A DNA stretch of 64,000 bases from Platerodrilus igneus (lineage: Eukaryota > Arthropoda > Insecta > Coleoptera > Lycidae), in the NCBI GenBank assembly GCA_036346225.1, contig JARFIW010001176.1:2741884-2805883 (forward strand), written 5' to 3'. The position numbers and the translations under genes are program-made. The first letter of the stretch is position 1, and the number at the start of each line of letters is the position of its first letter. The notes under the pieces are model-generated. The model searched no databases. It was not told the origin of the DNA and was given only the letters and a program-made list of their open reading frames with translations. Positions 44,640 through 57,113 of the stretch are shown piece by piece.

Positions 44640-45960
44640 ATACGGCGGGGTCCTTGTCAAAATATTTTAACCTGTGGCGGCGTTTGCGTTTTCGCTTTGA
44701 TCGGCGTCGTTGGGCTTCACTATGATCGTCTGCTGCTGGGTGGAATGGTTGTCGTCGAAAAGGTACCTGTTCTTGAGACATTCATCCACAGGTATGTGTT
44801 TCTGGTTGTGCGCCTTGCACATAATCGGGCAGAACGACACGGACTGCGTGGTTAGCTCGTAGTCTGCATGTTTTGGTTTCCAGTGATAATAGGCTGATGC
44901 TGGCTGTGGTAGTTGGTTGTGCTGACCTATCGATCACTGGTTGAAATTCTTCCCCTAGGTTACTGGACAAGAACTCGTCTGCAAACTGGTTAGTTGCAGT
45001 TGGCGTGGGTGGCCTGTTGGTGGTGACGGGTATCATCGTTGTGTGGCGGCGTCGGACCTTTCTATGGTTGTTTGCTGCTGGGTGGGATAGTTGTGATTGA
45101 AAGGGTGCCTCTTCTTGCGACATCCGTCCAGAGATATGCCTTTCTGGTTGTGTGCCTTGCATATAATTGGGCAGATCAACGAGAGCTGCGTTTGTAGCTC
45201 GTGGTCTGCATGTATCGGTGTCCAGTGGTAATAGGCTTGTGTTGGCTGTGGTAGTTGATTGTATTGGCCTATTGACTACTGGTTGAAATTCTTCCCGAAG
45301 GCTGCTGGCAAGAATTCAGCTGGAAGCTGGTGAGCGGTAGTTAGCGTGTGTAGCCTGTTGGCGGTAATGGGCGTCGCCGTTTCGTTCCAGTGGAGCATAT
45401 TACGGTTATGTGCTCCGAAATATATGGAATCTTTTTCGTAATCCATCACCATCTGGCGTTGAAGCCAAGATTCACACAGAATGATATCCTCAGCGAGGTT
45501 TGCTACTACCAAGAAGGTTCGTGGTCCGTCACTTTTCCAAGGGTGAATTGCTTGCGGAACTTGTCTTTGATTACCATTTCTGTTCCTGCTTCGGCTAGAT
45601 AGGCGGAGGCATGATATGGTTCTACCCGTGAACCTGCGGGTATTATATCTTCCCCAATCATGCACGTCGATGCTCTTGTATCTAGTAGTGCGTCGAAGGT
45701 TATCTTCTGTATGGTGACGGGAATCCTTGGTAGTTGGTCATCGTGGGTAATGTTTAGTCGCGCCAGTTCGTTTCGCCCGACCAGGCTGTAGTCTGGCGTT
45801 GCTCAGCCGGTGTGTCGTTTCCCGATGCTTTGGTTCGGCAGTCTCGGTGTCAATGTCGACGTGGACAGAATGCGCACCTTGGTAGCTGGTCCGTTGTTCG
45901 TGGAAATCTGGTTGCTGGCGTGGGGACGGTTGTCGCTTTAGCTGCCTCTTTTATGTTTTA
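44640..45960 (-). pseudogene. gypsy-C gag end, aspartic protease and tandemly repeated tail
   Basis: Minus strand. A degraded CCHC zinc-knuckle-like segment (about 45,870-45,830, with HRDCRTK) precedes a protease domain. The protease shows LLDTRAS, a D-T-G-A-S active-site relative with Gly changed to Arg, at about 45,695, and DIILCESWLQRQMVMDYEKD near 45,490. After it, a segment of about 340 bp is repeated in tandem (about 45,320-44,985 and 44,985-44,700), with TTTA(N/S)-(T/I)SLL and QGTQPE/QGAQPE in both. RT, RNase H and integrase are absent before the polypurine tract, so this is an internally deleted Ty3/gypsy copy. Confidence 0.65.
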
Positions 45961-46089
45961 CTTTGGAAATTTTTCTCATATACGTTTGTCCTATTGAAAA
46001 TTTATTTGCGTCGGTATTCTTATTGCGGGTTGTGTTGATACGTTCTTTGTCGTTATCTAATTTATCTTTTACTTTGTCGTAAGTTATTT

Positions 46090-46903
46090 TTAGTCTCTCT
46101 TATGATCTTTGGCATATTGCTGATATATTTCCTTGTTATAATGTATGTCATAAAGGTTGCGTGAATCTGAATGTCCTAATGTTAATTCTAAGGATGTAAC
46201 ATTGGTCGATGAGTGGATTGTATTATTGTAGACGATTAGTGCGTATGACATTAAATTGATGATGTGTTCCTCCTTGTAATTTAATCTTAGAAATCTAATT
46301 TGTTCTAACAGGGTTGAATGTAGTCTTTTAATCAGTTCGTTCGATTCAACGTGGTTTTCAGTTATAAAATAAATTTTTATTTTGTAGAGTTCTAGAGTGT
46401 CCTGCATCGTTTCGTTTTTAAATTCGCTGCCCTTATCTAAAATTATTGTTTCGGATGTTCTATAAAATGTAAAGTATTGTAAAATTTTTGTGTTACGTCA
46501 ATGCTATTTTTAGAAGTGATGGATATTGCTTGGCCTATTTTGGTGAATGCATCTGCAATTGTTAAATAGTTTTGTACTTCTGCTACTAGAGTATCGACAT
46601 GTAGTTTTAGAAAAGGTCTGTCAAGGTGTTCGGTCGTATTTTGCCTTATCGCATAACACATTGGTTAATAAAGTCTGTAGTTAATTCCTTCATATCTTCA
46701 AAATAATATCGTCTTATAAGTTGCTTTATGGTTTCATTAATTCCACGATGGACGGTTTTTCCTTCGTGTTGATTTCTAATTACGTCGTTTATTTCATCAG
46801 GGTCGTCTAAGGTTATTAATTTTCTTGTGCACCGGATAAGTTCCGGGCCAGTTATTAAATAATTTAACATATAATTCAGAAAATCATTTATACAAATGTT
46901 CAA
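46090..46903 (-). pseudogene. gypsy-A integrase (broken)
   Basis: Inserts the element DNA in the intact family. Three open pieces lie in order. 46,903-46,646 holds the H2C2 zinc-binding region: H-R-GINETIKQLIRRYYF and FINQC. 46,661-46,443 starts the core: FLKLHVDTL, with the first catalytic Asp. 46,407-46,090 holds the second half with ENHVESNELIKRLHST, which carries the Glu region, and YNNTIHSSTN. The frame is shifted between pieces. Sequence homology ends near 46,000, where it meets gypsy-C, so no 3' LTR follows. Confidence 0.8.
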
Positions 46904-46996
46904 TGTTGAAGTAAAAGTAAAATTGTTTTTCTCGGGGGTGTATTCTTTTAGAATTTTAATTATTTGTTCCTCGTCGTCTTTTGTTATTTGAATTTG

Positions 46997-47865
46997 TTAT
47001 ATTTTCTTGTTGTCCGTTTTTGTGTATTTTACGGGATTGGGGTTGGTTAAAACTTCGGTAACTATAAATTGATTTGGTTTTATATTGGCGGCTTTATTTA
47101 ATATTTTAATCGCAGTTTTTGGCTCTTCATTTTGTGTTGAATGTATTGTGTTCATCTCGTCTGGGTCTTCTCTTAATTCCGTTTCGTCTATGTTTCCTAC
47201 AATGGATTCAGTTTCTAGTGCGTTAAGCTGTATTCTACTTAGGGCGTCTGCATTGTTGTTATACACTCCTTTTTTGTATATAATTTCATAATCGTCTTCC
47301 TCTAGTCTGATTCTTTATCGTTGTAATTTTAAATTAGGTTCTTTAAGCTTGCATAGTCATACTAATGGTATATGATCAGTGTATATGTAAAATTTCCGTC
47401 CGCATAGGGATGGTCTAAAATACTTTGTTGGCCAAATTATGGCAAACAATGCTTTCTCTATCGTACTATATTTCTGTTCGGTTTCATTTAGGGTTCTGGA
47501 TGCGTAGCTGATGGATTTATAGCTACCTACTTTTCCTTGGCTCAACACTGAGCCTAATGCTACATTTGATGCGTCTTTCGTTAATATAAATGGTTTCAAA
47601 AAGTCTGGGTATTCTAACACGGAGTGATTCGTTAATATACTTTTAATTTTGTCTTCGGTTTTCATGAATTCGGGGGTGTGTTCAATTTTATTTCCCTTTT
47701 TTAAACAATTTGTCAGGGGCTTGGTTATCTGAGCATAACCTTTAATGAATTTGCGGTAGTAACCACTAAGTGCTAAAAATCCTTTAATTTCTTTGTTTGT
47801 TTTTGGTAGGGGGTAATTTAGTACTGCGTTTGTTTTATCGGAGTTTGGCATAACTCCTTGGGGGT
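46997..47865 (-). pseudogene. gypsy-A RT end and RNase H (broken)
   Basis: 47,851-47,357 encodes the RT thumb/connection (NKEIKGFLALSGYYRKFIKG) and RNase H start with ILTKDASNVALGSVLSQ. The latter is the Asp of the RNase H active site in the usual gypsy wording. YASRTLNETEQKYSTIEKAL follows. 47,266-46,997 holds the RNase H end with NNNADALSRI. The upstream border (about 47,866) is the edge of a 1.7-kb insertion that splits pol. Confidence 0.85.
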
Positions 47866-49567
47866 GCTATTATATTATATAATTGGCTCCGCTAGCCTCA
47901 CGCATGGGCGCTAGTGAAACGCTTTTCTATACTTCTGGCCGACACTACTTTGTAATCACCATGCTCCAAGTTAGGTGTCTGCAAAACAAAGTCTTCCGAC
48001 GTAACTAGGGTCTATTCCTTGGGTAGAGCTATGAGCAATGGGGGTAAGTCGAAATCTGTGGGGGGTCACACTCAAACTAAAACAAACAGGCGCCACCAAG
48101 TCCAGATTGATTCATGTAAATGGCATGGCTAATTTCTAAGGGCGGACGTGGAGACCCAAAGAAAAAAAGATCGCCTTCGCTGACAAAAACCTGTCTTAAC
48201 AGAATAAGACGCTGTTCCTGTAAGGAAAAATAATAATTAAGTCACATAAAAATGGGAACACTATTTGTGTCCCTCAAATATATCTAAAATGCAAAAGAAT
48301 GTTTCCTACATAAGGGTACCATAAAAATTGAACTCTTATTGCTCTTTGTTTATCAGGTCTGATCAAACTAGATCAGAATAAGACTTTAAGCGTGGATTAT
48401 AAATTTACTAGAAAGAATTTTTTCTGTTTCTGTAAATAAAATTTAATGCAATAAAATAAAATGAATACTTGAATTACTTGAAGAATTATTGTAAAGTTTA
48501 TCAACTTGATTCTTACTCAAATATATTACAACCCAGTGTGACTGGTTATACTAAGGTTTTCTAACCCAATCAGATCTGTGTAGGTCATTTACAAATTAAT
48601 ATACAAAACTTTCTTTTTAAGTTAACAGTATTAAAATCGATTTGAAGTCAAAATATTCACAAAGATATTCTCTAATTTTATCAAAGGTGGTAGTAATGTA
48701 ATACTAAACATCTGCTTACAATTGTGCAATTGTTGACGGCATATTTCAAACAAACAGGTGACGTAGCCGCAGCTGTTAATTTATGCTGAAGCCACGTGTA
48801 GTCACATATCTACGAAACTAAGTGAAATTTAAATTTGATACTGGAGAAAACCAGCTTAGCTACAGATAAACTGAATAACAAATTTGTGCTTCTATAAAAC
48901 AAAACGAAATAACGTGCTTTTAGAAGGAAGCACTGAGGAAATCTTAAAGCTATTACGAACCAAACCCCAGGCTGCTGTCCTTGGCTAGATTGGGAACTGC
49001 ATCGCCGTGCGGAGTCTGCAGCTAATTATTCCTGCTTTCCATGCTTTAAATACAGGTGTCGAAGCGAAGTGGGTTTCTTACATTGATTCAAAGTTGCATA
49101 AATTTTGTAGCGTAATCTTCCATGGTCTAATCTTAGTTATAAATATAATTTTCGTTGCGTAGTTTGTAAGTCGTAGTTGCGCTAAACAAATTTTTAAATT
49201 AGATACTATGATAACGAATATACAATACCAACCGTTACTCAGGAAGTGTGTCACACAATTAATGCGACCCGGAGGTCACTCGCCATTCTCTTCGAATGCA
49301 TGCTGTCGCTGCTTTTACCTATCGACGAGTGCCCCTGCCGCGTTCTTGCATGGTGGGAGGGTCCCTAGGGGGGTTGTCAATCCTCTCACGCGCGTGCCTG
49401 TGGCTGTGGAATACACCGACCTCCGAAACAAATAGACTAACGACTCTAGATACTGTATTAATGCAAAAATTTGATTGTTACACGTATTATTACTTTAGTT
49501 AATAAAGGTGTTTTAACATTCGTTATACCTTTAATGCAGAGATTTTTAATGCGAAAATAAAATTGTT
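47866..49567. mobile_element. Unidentified 1.7-kb insertion splitting gypsy-A pol
   Basis: RT homology ends at about 49,570, just after FLGHIVT, and resumes at about 47,865 with the next residues, so this segment is foreign to pol. It includes 'cgctag..gcgctagtg' near 47,890-47,915, AT-rich sequence, and a GC-richer part at 49,264-49,430. No terminal inverted repeat, LTR or coding motif was recognised. Short frames at 49,208-49,502 look random. Confidence 0.5.
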
Positions 49568-50350
49568 ACAATATGTCCTAAAAATGATACTTCTTTCTGT
49601 AATAATTCGCTCTTATCTAGTTGTACTTTTAAATGTGCTTTCAAATACTTCTCTTAATCCTTCTATATGTTCTACTAATGATGTTGAATAAACTATGATG
49701 TCGTCTAAGTACACAAGACATTCTCGTAATATATTGTCCATGACTCGTTGAAAAGTGGCGGGTGCGCTCTTTAGTCCAAATGGCATTCGTTTATATTCAT
49801 AATGTCCTTTAGGTGTGCTAAATGCTGTTTTTCGTGTATCTTTCTCGTCCATTTCTACTTGATGGTATCCTGAGGCGAGGTCTAATGTTGAAAAATATTG
49901 ACATTTATCTAGTTTGTCTAAAATTTCGGTAATATTGGGTAGTGCATATTTGTCATCTACCGTTTTTCGTTTAGCTTTCTTTAATCTATTACCATTCGAT
50001 ATTTTCTCTTGCCTGAGGCGTCTAATTTCTTGGGTACTATTAATACTGGACTGCTCCATGGTGAGTTAGAGTGTTGTATGATATCTTGTTCTAATAAGTC
50101 TGCTACTTGTCTGTCAGGTTCTTCCTGGCTTACCTGAGGTAGTCTGTATGCTTTTGTAAAGATTGGTTTGTTATCCGTTAGTTCGATATTATGTTTAACT
50201 GTATTGGTAGAGGTTAAGGGTATTCCTCACAATGGAATATATCGCGGTATTCAAAACATAAACTTTTAATTGCTCTCTACTCTTCCTGGTTGATGTCGGT
50301 ATTAAACCGAATATTACTTAAATTTTCTCTTAAGATTTTGTCGTTTTCTA
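49568..50350 (-). pseudogene. gypsy-A reverse transcriptase (broken)
   Basis: 50,059-49,613 encodes the RT palm: [16 protein letters not shown] (first Asp), [15 protein letters not shown] and [12 protein letters not shown] (the YLDD active site). Upstream parts (to about 50,350) are in other frames. The wording is typical of Ty3/gypsy elements of the 17.6/297/gypsy group, in agreement with the primer site. Confidence 0.85.
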
Positions 50351-50679
50351 CGGGGTTCTAATCGTTTTCTAAATTTTCGTCTATTTCCATTTCTTTAAAA
50401 TTTAACTCCTCTACGTTAATTGGGTTTGTTAGAGATAGTTCTACGGAGTAGTTATTTGAGTTTAGAATTGTTGTAGTGACATAATTATCTTTTATTTGTA
50501 CTAATGCAGTGAAGGTTTCTACTCCTTGTTGAAATGCTATGTGATTTATTATTCCTACGTTATTTTTTTAATTTACTGGGATTTTTATTTTTTTTCTCTG
50601 TTCGGGGTTCTATCGTGTATTTTTCTTCGGTTTGGGTATTTTGAAATTTAATGGGGATTCGTCCGTGTTTCGTTCTTAA

Positions 50680-50990
50680 TAAACTGTTTTTATGTCAATG
50701 TTGGCTCCTAATTTTCTTATAAGGTCCATTCCTATTAGTCCGTCGTATTTATCGTTGAATTCGAAAATACAAAATTTGTGTTTCTCTTTTACATTAAATG
50801 TTCTCGGTAAGGGTATATTAGCTACGAATTGGTGTAAGGTGGTTTGATGGGCTGTTTAATTTTAAATGGTTCTCTCTCTACACGATCTAAATAATGTTTT
50901 TTTACGGTTCGGGGGCTAATTAGTGTTTTTGAGGTCCGGTATCGATTAATAATTTAAGTTTGACATGGACTATTTCTATATATGGCACTA
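50680..50990 (-). pseudogene. gypsy-A protease (broken)
   Basis: A minus-strand segment reads LLIDTGP at about 50,950. It is an aspartic protease active site (D-T-G) with Pro in place of the usual Ala or Ser. Further on it reads DGLIGMDLIRKLGANIDI, the typical second half of a retroviral-type protease. Stops and shifts flank both parts. Location between gag and RT is as expected. Confidence 0.7.
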
Positions 50991-51331
50991 CTAGGTGATT
51001 AATATTATTTATATTTACTAGGTTTGGTTGTTTATAAATCGGTTTATCTGAACATTTGAGCACGTGTTTCCTTCGTCGTCTTCGTCGTAGTTTTCGCATG
51101 GTTCGTCGCGTTCGTAATTTCCTAAATGTTTGGATTCATTGTTTGTACTAGGGTGAATGTAATGATTCTGGTCCTCGTCAAATTCTTCTACTTCTTGGTG
51201 AAATAGTTCTTCGGATGTAAAGTTTCGTTTTTGGTTATTGTTTAGCTGGATGTGTGTAATTTTTGTATTTTATCTGGTGTTACCAGATGAGGTATCCATA
51301 GGTGTTGGTTTATAGTAATTGTTAGGGTTTT

Positions 51332-51334
<3 letters not shown>

Positions 51335-51402
<68 letters not shown>
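51335..51402 (+). repeat. (ATT)n microsatellite, ~22 units
   Basis: Uninterrupted ATT repeats in the gypsy-A gag/pol region, read as poly-Asn on the minus strand. It borders the left end of the LINE fragment. Confidence 0.9.
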
Positions 51403-52671
51403 GAGGAGTTAACTTCCGGATATAAGCTGAACTCGCTAATTCTGATATACCCAAATATTAATGGTATTAGATGTCATTTTGATGAATTGCTGTTGTATAT
51501 ATCTAACATCAAATTTCATGTTTTAAGTTTAGTAGAAGTATCTATTGAGGAAAATATGGTCTCAAATTTTCAAATTAATGGATATAAAATGTTTTATGAA
51601 TTAAGAGAGGCTCGTAGAGGTGGTGGAATATTAGTATGTATTAAAAGGGTTTAGAATTTACTGAAACGATATACCAATCACTATCATACGAAAATGTGCA
51701 GGGTCATTACAATTTCAAGGAAAATATATAAATTTGATTACAGTTTATAGACCTCCAAATAATAGTGTTAACGATTTTGTGGAAGAACTTCAAAAACAGT
51801 TGCAAGAATGTAATGATTTTAGCTATATCATTTTGGGGAGATATTAACATAGATTTACTTGGTAAAACTTATATATCGCGGAAACGGAATATCAAATTTT
51901 ATTAACATCAAGCGGTTTATATAAATGCATTTTGGACTATACACGTCAAGAATTGTTTGGTGTGAAATTGGTAGCCTCTTGTATTGATCATATTTATGTA
52001 CGAGGAAAGTACAAACACATAAATTCTGCTGTAATACAGTCGAAAATATCAGATCACTACATGACCGCAGCCCAACTAACTTTTCAAACAGAAGTTAATA
52101 GAACAACATGTACAAACAGGAAAAATTTTGAACGAACGTCAAATTAAAGTTAAATTATCCGATATAAACGTTCAACAGCTAAGCGAACATAAAAATTCTA
52201 ATACATTGTACAATAGCATTATAAACAAATTTAACGAAGCATATGAAGCTTGTCAAGTTACACAAAATTAAAATCCTGAAATGTTTCTACTAAAAATTAT
52301 AAAAAAGCAATTGTAAATTTGTATGCGAATTGGATAATAAATAACAAAGTAATGCAGGAGAACTGAATGTGGAAAATTGTAATAGAGAGAGAGAGAGTTG
52401 AGTCAGAACAAGGACTATACGCAGAAAGTTCTAAAATCATATTGTATAATAAAAGAAGACCATTCGTTTACTAGGTGATATTTAGTTCATATAACAAATA
52501 TATTATGTATTATTAATTAATTATTTTATATACTTTTGAAATATTCTAGATTATAACGAATGTATATACATAGTTTTAACACCATGTCAAGCAACTCATG
52601 GAGTTAGCTTATGGTGAAAAGAGAACAAACTTGTAAATAAATTGAAATTGAATTGAATTGAATTGAATTGA
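51403..52671 (+). mobile_element. LINE fragment (Jockey/CR1-like endonuclease) inside gypsy-A
   Basis: Plus strand. An endonuclease part at about 51,530-52,147 shows EVSIEENMVSNFQINGYKMF, RRGGGILVCIKR, a VYRPPNN segment and SCIDHIYVRG, all typical of LINE endonucleases, with frameshifts. RT is missing: after about 52,150 only AT-rich 3' sequence follows. The end consists of five TTGAA units running into ATT repeats. ATT microsatellite lies at both borders, suggesting insertion into an existing ATT tract of gypsy-A or growth from the LINE tail. Confidence 0.7.
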
Positions 52672-52838
<167 letters not shown>

Positions 52839-53443
52839 TTGGTGTATTTCTAATAGGGTTTGCGTTGAATGCTGGTTTTTGTTGGTTTATATTTTGATTG
52901 AATTTCAGTGTGAATGTGGGCTTTGTAAAATTTGAGTTAAACGTTGGTTTCGGGAATTGTTTGAATTGATAATTAAAATTTGTGTGCATTTATGTAGGTG
53001 TTTAGTGCCATTTGGTCATACATTTTTGTCTTTAAAAGTTGGATATTTTGGTCGGGTTGTTCAATTTTTAATTTTGTTAAGATAAAACTTCTTACATCTT
53101 GGCATTTCATTCCGAATTGGTAGCGAGATTGGTTGTTTTCCATTCTAAGGTTTAGTAGGTTCGCGGATTGGACATTTTAGGTTACGCTGATCGCCAAAAT
53201 ATGCAATTAATATGCGTTTAAAGTTTTCCCATTGTTCTATGTCGTCTCGGCTGGCTAAGCGTTAGTGTCCGTCCAGTCAGTTTACTTATTATCAGGCGTA
53301 AGAGTAATACATATCATCCGTTACCTCCGGGTTTGTAGAAGGTTTTAAAAATATTTTATACGTTGTAATGAAATTACTAGCAAAGCTTGATTTCCGTTAA
53401 AGGTGAAGATGGTTTCAAGATAAATTTTCATATCTGAACTCAT
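52839..53443 (-). pseudogene. gypsy-A gag (broken)
   Basis: Starts with an ATG at 53441-53443 (minus). A segment near 53,250-53,165 reads DIEQWENFKRILIAYFGDQR. It is followed at about 53,125 by MENNQSRYQFGMKCQD and then LTKLKIEQPDQNIQLL; this is capsid-like wording seen in gag of this group. The end (about 52,989-52,840) is an Asn/Phe/Pro-rich tail, KPTFNSNFTKPTFTLKFNQN. At least three frameshifts separate the parts. No CCHC knuckle was seen. Confidence 0.65.
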
Positions 53444-55162
53444 GATTGTTAAGAGTTGGTTTAATAATTAATAGTTACTTTCGATTGTAATTAATTTCAA
53501 ATTTTGTTAAAATTAAAATTTATTTCGCGGTTTGTATTGTTACTTTTTAGTTTGGTTTGTTAATTTTCAGTTTGAAGTGTGTTGCGTTATTTAAAGAATC
53601 GAGTTGTTTGTATTTTATACGTAATTATACGGTGCTATTATTGAATTGAGGGATTTGTGCTTGGAAAGGTCTGCTTAATTGCTGTAGTCTTGAATTCGTT
53701 TATTTTATGCGTCGCGAATGGTAATTTGTCGTAAATTCTACTTTAGTTTTATTTCCTGAAAGGTTTCGATGTGAATTAATAATTTGCTGGAATAATTGCG
53801 TGATACTTTGTACGTTTCGTTGCGTCAGTTATGATTTTATTTTATTTCAGTTCTGCTGAATAATTGAGTCTGTTATAATTATTTTTTCTCCGTGGGTGTT
53901 GTAATTTATAAGCGTATAAGATGTTTGTATTGTCTCGTCACGTTAAGTGTTAATTATAAAGTTGCAAGTTTTCAGTTAGTTGCGTTGTTAAATGTTGCCT
54001 TTATAATTTATACAATAAACTTGTTTAAATTACAAAGTCTTAATTCTACTGCAGATGCAATTTCAGTCTCGGTAAATAGTTAAAGAATTTGCGTAATGCC
54101 TTTGTATAATTAAATACATGCAGTTATACTTTATGAAGTTGCGATGGTTGTCTGAAAGGTTTTGTTTTCAGTCTGTGATAATTTCAACAAATCGCGTTTT
54201 TGACAATTATTTACCTGGCTAATTGTTGAAGTATTTTTTCATAAAATGTTATGTTTAAATGTTGCTTTTTATAAAGTTGCAATGTGCGTTTTTGAATTAA
54301 TTTTTCAATAGTTGCTTCCTATAATTAGATTTTCGTATTGAAATAATTTTGTATTCAATTATGAGGGTTTCCGGTGATAATAGGAATCGCGCTTTAGATT
54401 TGCACGCTTGTTGTAATTTGTAATGAGTTAAATTTATTAATAGATTGCAAAGTGCTCCTATAATTTATACACTAAAGTGTTTAATTTATAGAAGTGCAAT
54501 GTTTGTTAAGGTTTGAATGATCATTTCTATAATTAGTAGCGTTTTATACATTAGCTTTTGGTGTTAAATTATTTGTACATAAAATTGTAGATTAATTACG
54601 TTCTACTTTTGGTATTCTAAAATTGTTTTTGTGCACCAGTTATTTTTCGTATTGGTAATAATTCGTAATAATTGTTTGTACTTTTTTGCGCATGTAAAGA
54701 GTCGTTTCAGTTGTTTTGTTTTTTTTAAAAATCTCTTTTAAACAAATTCTTTTAAAATAAATTCGAAAATAATTTTGCGTAAAAGTTGCATACATTGTTT
54801 TCATAAAATGGCTTAAAATTTCAGTAATAATAGTTAAAATCTGTACATACATAAAATAATAAAATGAAAAAAATTTTCTATTACTAGCGATATCAGTAAA
54901 TTTGTCAAAATAAATTGGTTTTAGGGAAATAAAGTTACATTAATTTTTTCGTCGATATCATGGATTCTGTCGATTCGTGTACTTTGTTCATGTTGGTTTG
55001 GTTTAGATTCGATCGATGCTTGTATCTTTCTCAAGGTTTTGTTTGGTTGGATTTGATTGATGTTTGTATCTCGTTTAACATCTGTTTGGGTTCTGCCAAA
55101 TTTGGAATTGAAATTCCAGACCACCAGTTCTTCGATTTTGGATTCCCTAGTTACCTTTTGAC
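53444..55162 (-). mobile_element. gypsy-A 5' leader
   Basis: About 1.7 kb between primer site and gag start, AT-rich and without coding motifs. It is unusually long for this group; part may be another insertion, but none was recognised. Confidence 0.4.
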
Positions 55163-55180
55163 ATTTTACCGACTGCGCCA
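55163..55180 (-). promoter_or_regulatory. gypsy-A primer-binding site
   Basis: Minus sense TGGCGCAGTCGGTAAAAT directly after the LTR. TGGCGCAGTCGG is the tRNA-Ser-type primer site known from 17.6/297-like elements. It fixes the inner end of the 5' LTR and the orientation. Confidence 0.75.
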
Positions 55181-55731
55181 GTTACGTTTCGGGACATAGG
55201 AACGGTATTTTTAAAAACTACTTCCAAAAACTTTGTAATAATATATTAGTTTAGTCACACGTTAATTGTGGAAGTTTAACAAACTGGTTTAAAATTACTC
55301 TAAATCGAAAAATAATTATTAATTGAATTATTATGAGTCGCCTAAGCAAACTGAAATCTTAAAGCTGAATACTTACTTTGACTGACTGACTGCCTCGTCT
55401 TGGGGCTTCCGGGGTATTTATGTTGTCCCTGCCCCCCACAATTCTGTGGGAACTTGCAGAGCTCATGTCTGCTTATTTCTTAATACTATTTATGAATACA
55501 TTGTAACAATTATACTTTCTAGGTAATCGCGGTATCTTAACCGTCTGTGACCTGCCACCTGCAGTGTCACTATCGTCTGAAATACAATGTATTGCATCTG
55601 TTCTCATACCTGTTAATAACCTTTATTTAATTATCCTTGAATTACATTGTTGCACTTGACTTAATAATTTCTAATAATTATCTATTAGATTCTATTTTAT
55701 AATACATATAAAGATTGGGGGATACATAACT
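55180..55731 (-). mobile_element. gypsy-A 5' LTR
   Basis: 552 bp, in minus sense AGTTATGTATCCCCC...GAAACGTAACT, overlapping the primer site by one base. CGCG follows at 55732-55735, the same flank as the solo LTR at 9,856-10,444. A TATA-like 'aacataaatacc' lies at about 55,415. No 3' LTR of this element is present in the window. Confidence 0.8.
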
Positions 55732-55739
55732 CGCGTTCC

Positions 55740-57113
55740 GTATTAACTTTTTTTTTGTTAAATTACAACATCGACACTATATTGCAAGTCGGTTTATCAC
55801 TTGTAGCGTTATCAGTTTGGAAAACCGGCCGTAATAGATAATTGCGAGCAAGAATTGATGATTGAAGATTAGTTTATTTTTCTCTTCATGTGTTGAAAAT
55901 GTTCCACTTTGTATTTAAACTTGAGTCAATCTTTGGATTTCGCAGTTAGTTAACGTTTCGTGAAATAGATCAATCTATGAAGCTACAAAAACAGCGAAAC
56001 CAGTTATTGGTTGCTTTTTGTTTATAAATTATCACCAAACGCGATTGATGTCAAGAGAGGGGTTAATATCTAGAATTAACGGTACCCAACTTATGTAACA
56101 AAAAAAATTCCTTGCGTTTTTATTTCTGGATAATATGACTGCTTATTAACAATCATTTTTCCAGCATCCAATGCAAGGAAACCAAATTGTTTGCTTCAAT
56201 TACAATTTCTTGTATAATTAGACTGTACTATAGATGGATTTTGGTAAGTTAATGACCTATTTATTAAGGTCGATTTAATAGATTCTAATTATACAGATTA
56301 GAATAATATATATTTTTTATATATTTTGTTCAGACTAATTATAAACATTGCCATATATAACGGAAAACAGAAAAAAACATGTTATCATTTTGATTAATTA
56401 ACTCAGACATCTAGAAACCAATACAATTTTATAGCTCTCGTCATTAGTAATTATTATTAGTAAAGCGTCTAAAAAAGCTCATGAATGAACATTTTTGAGC
56501 ATTAAACGTGGATTTAAACATAAGCCAGGGCTATTAATTAGCAATTGGAAAGGAAATAATGTTACACAACGACTGGTTTAATTCGCTTTATGTGTAGAAT
56601 TTTGAATTTCAAATTTAGTAGCAATTGAGATAAATCTAATTCAGAAATCCTTTCCAACTCTTGACTACCCGATTTCAGCTTGCACTTCAATACTTGAAAC
56701 ATATTATTAATGGGTTGCTTTTTATTTGATTATTATTATTTCCATAAAAAAAGTTGGTTGTAAATTAGAGCACGTTTAGTTTTAACAATCTTGTTTCGAT
56801 AAGTAAGTCCAAAAATATGTCGAGAGACTTAGCAAATGTGTTTAACGTATGTCGACTTTTATAAGTAAATATATTGCTGTGAGTTATTTTAATGACTGTT
56901 CAAGGTTCATCTACAACGGGTTATACTCAACTTATAAAGATCTTACAACAGAAAAGTAAACTAGACCCAAATCGGCAATTAATCTTCTTCCTTTGATAAA
57001 ATTAATGCTCAACAATTATTCATATACATCTTATCCTAAATAGTGAGAAAAAATTCTCCACTGGCACCTCTGTTATTAAAAAAAAGGTATTCTACTGCAT
57101 ATTAAGTGTTAAA
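55740..57113. other. AT-rich DNA, no gene recognised
   Basis: About 1.4 kb without coding motifs between gypsy-A and the hAT fragment. Confidence 0.4.
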
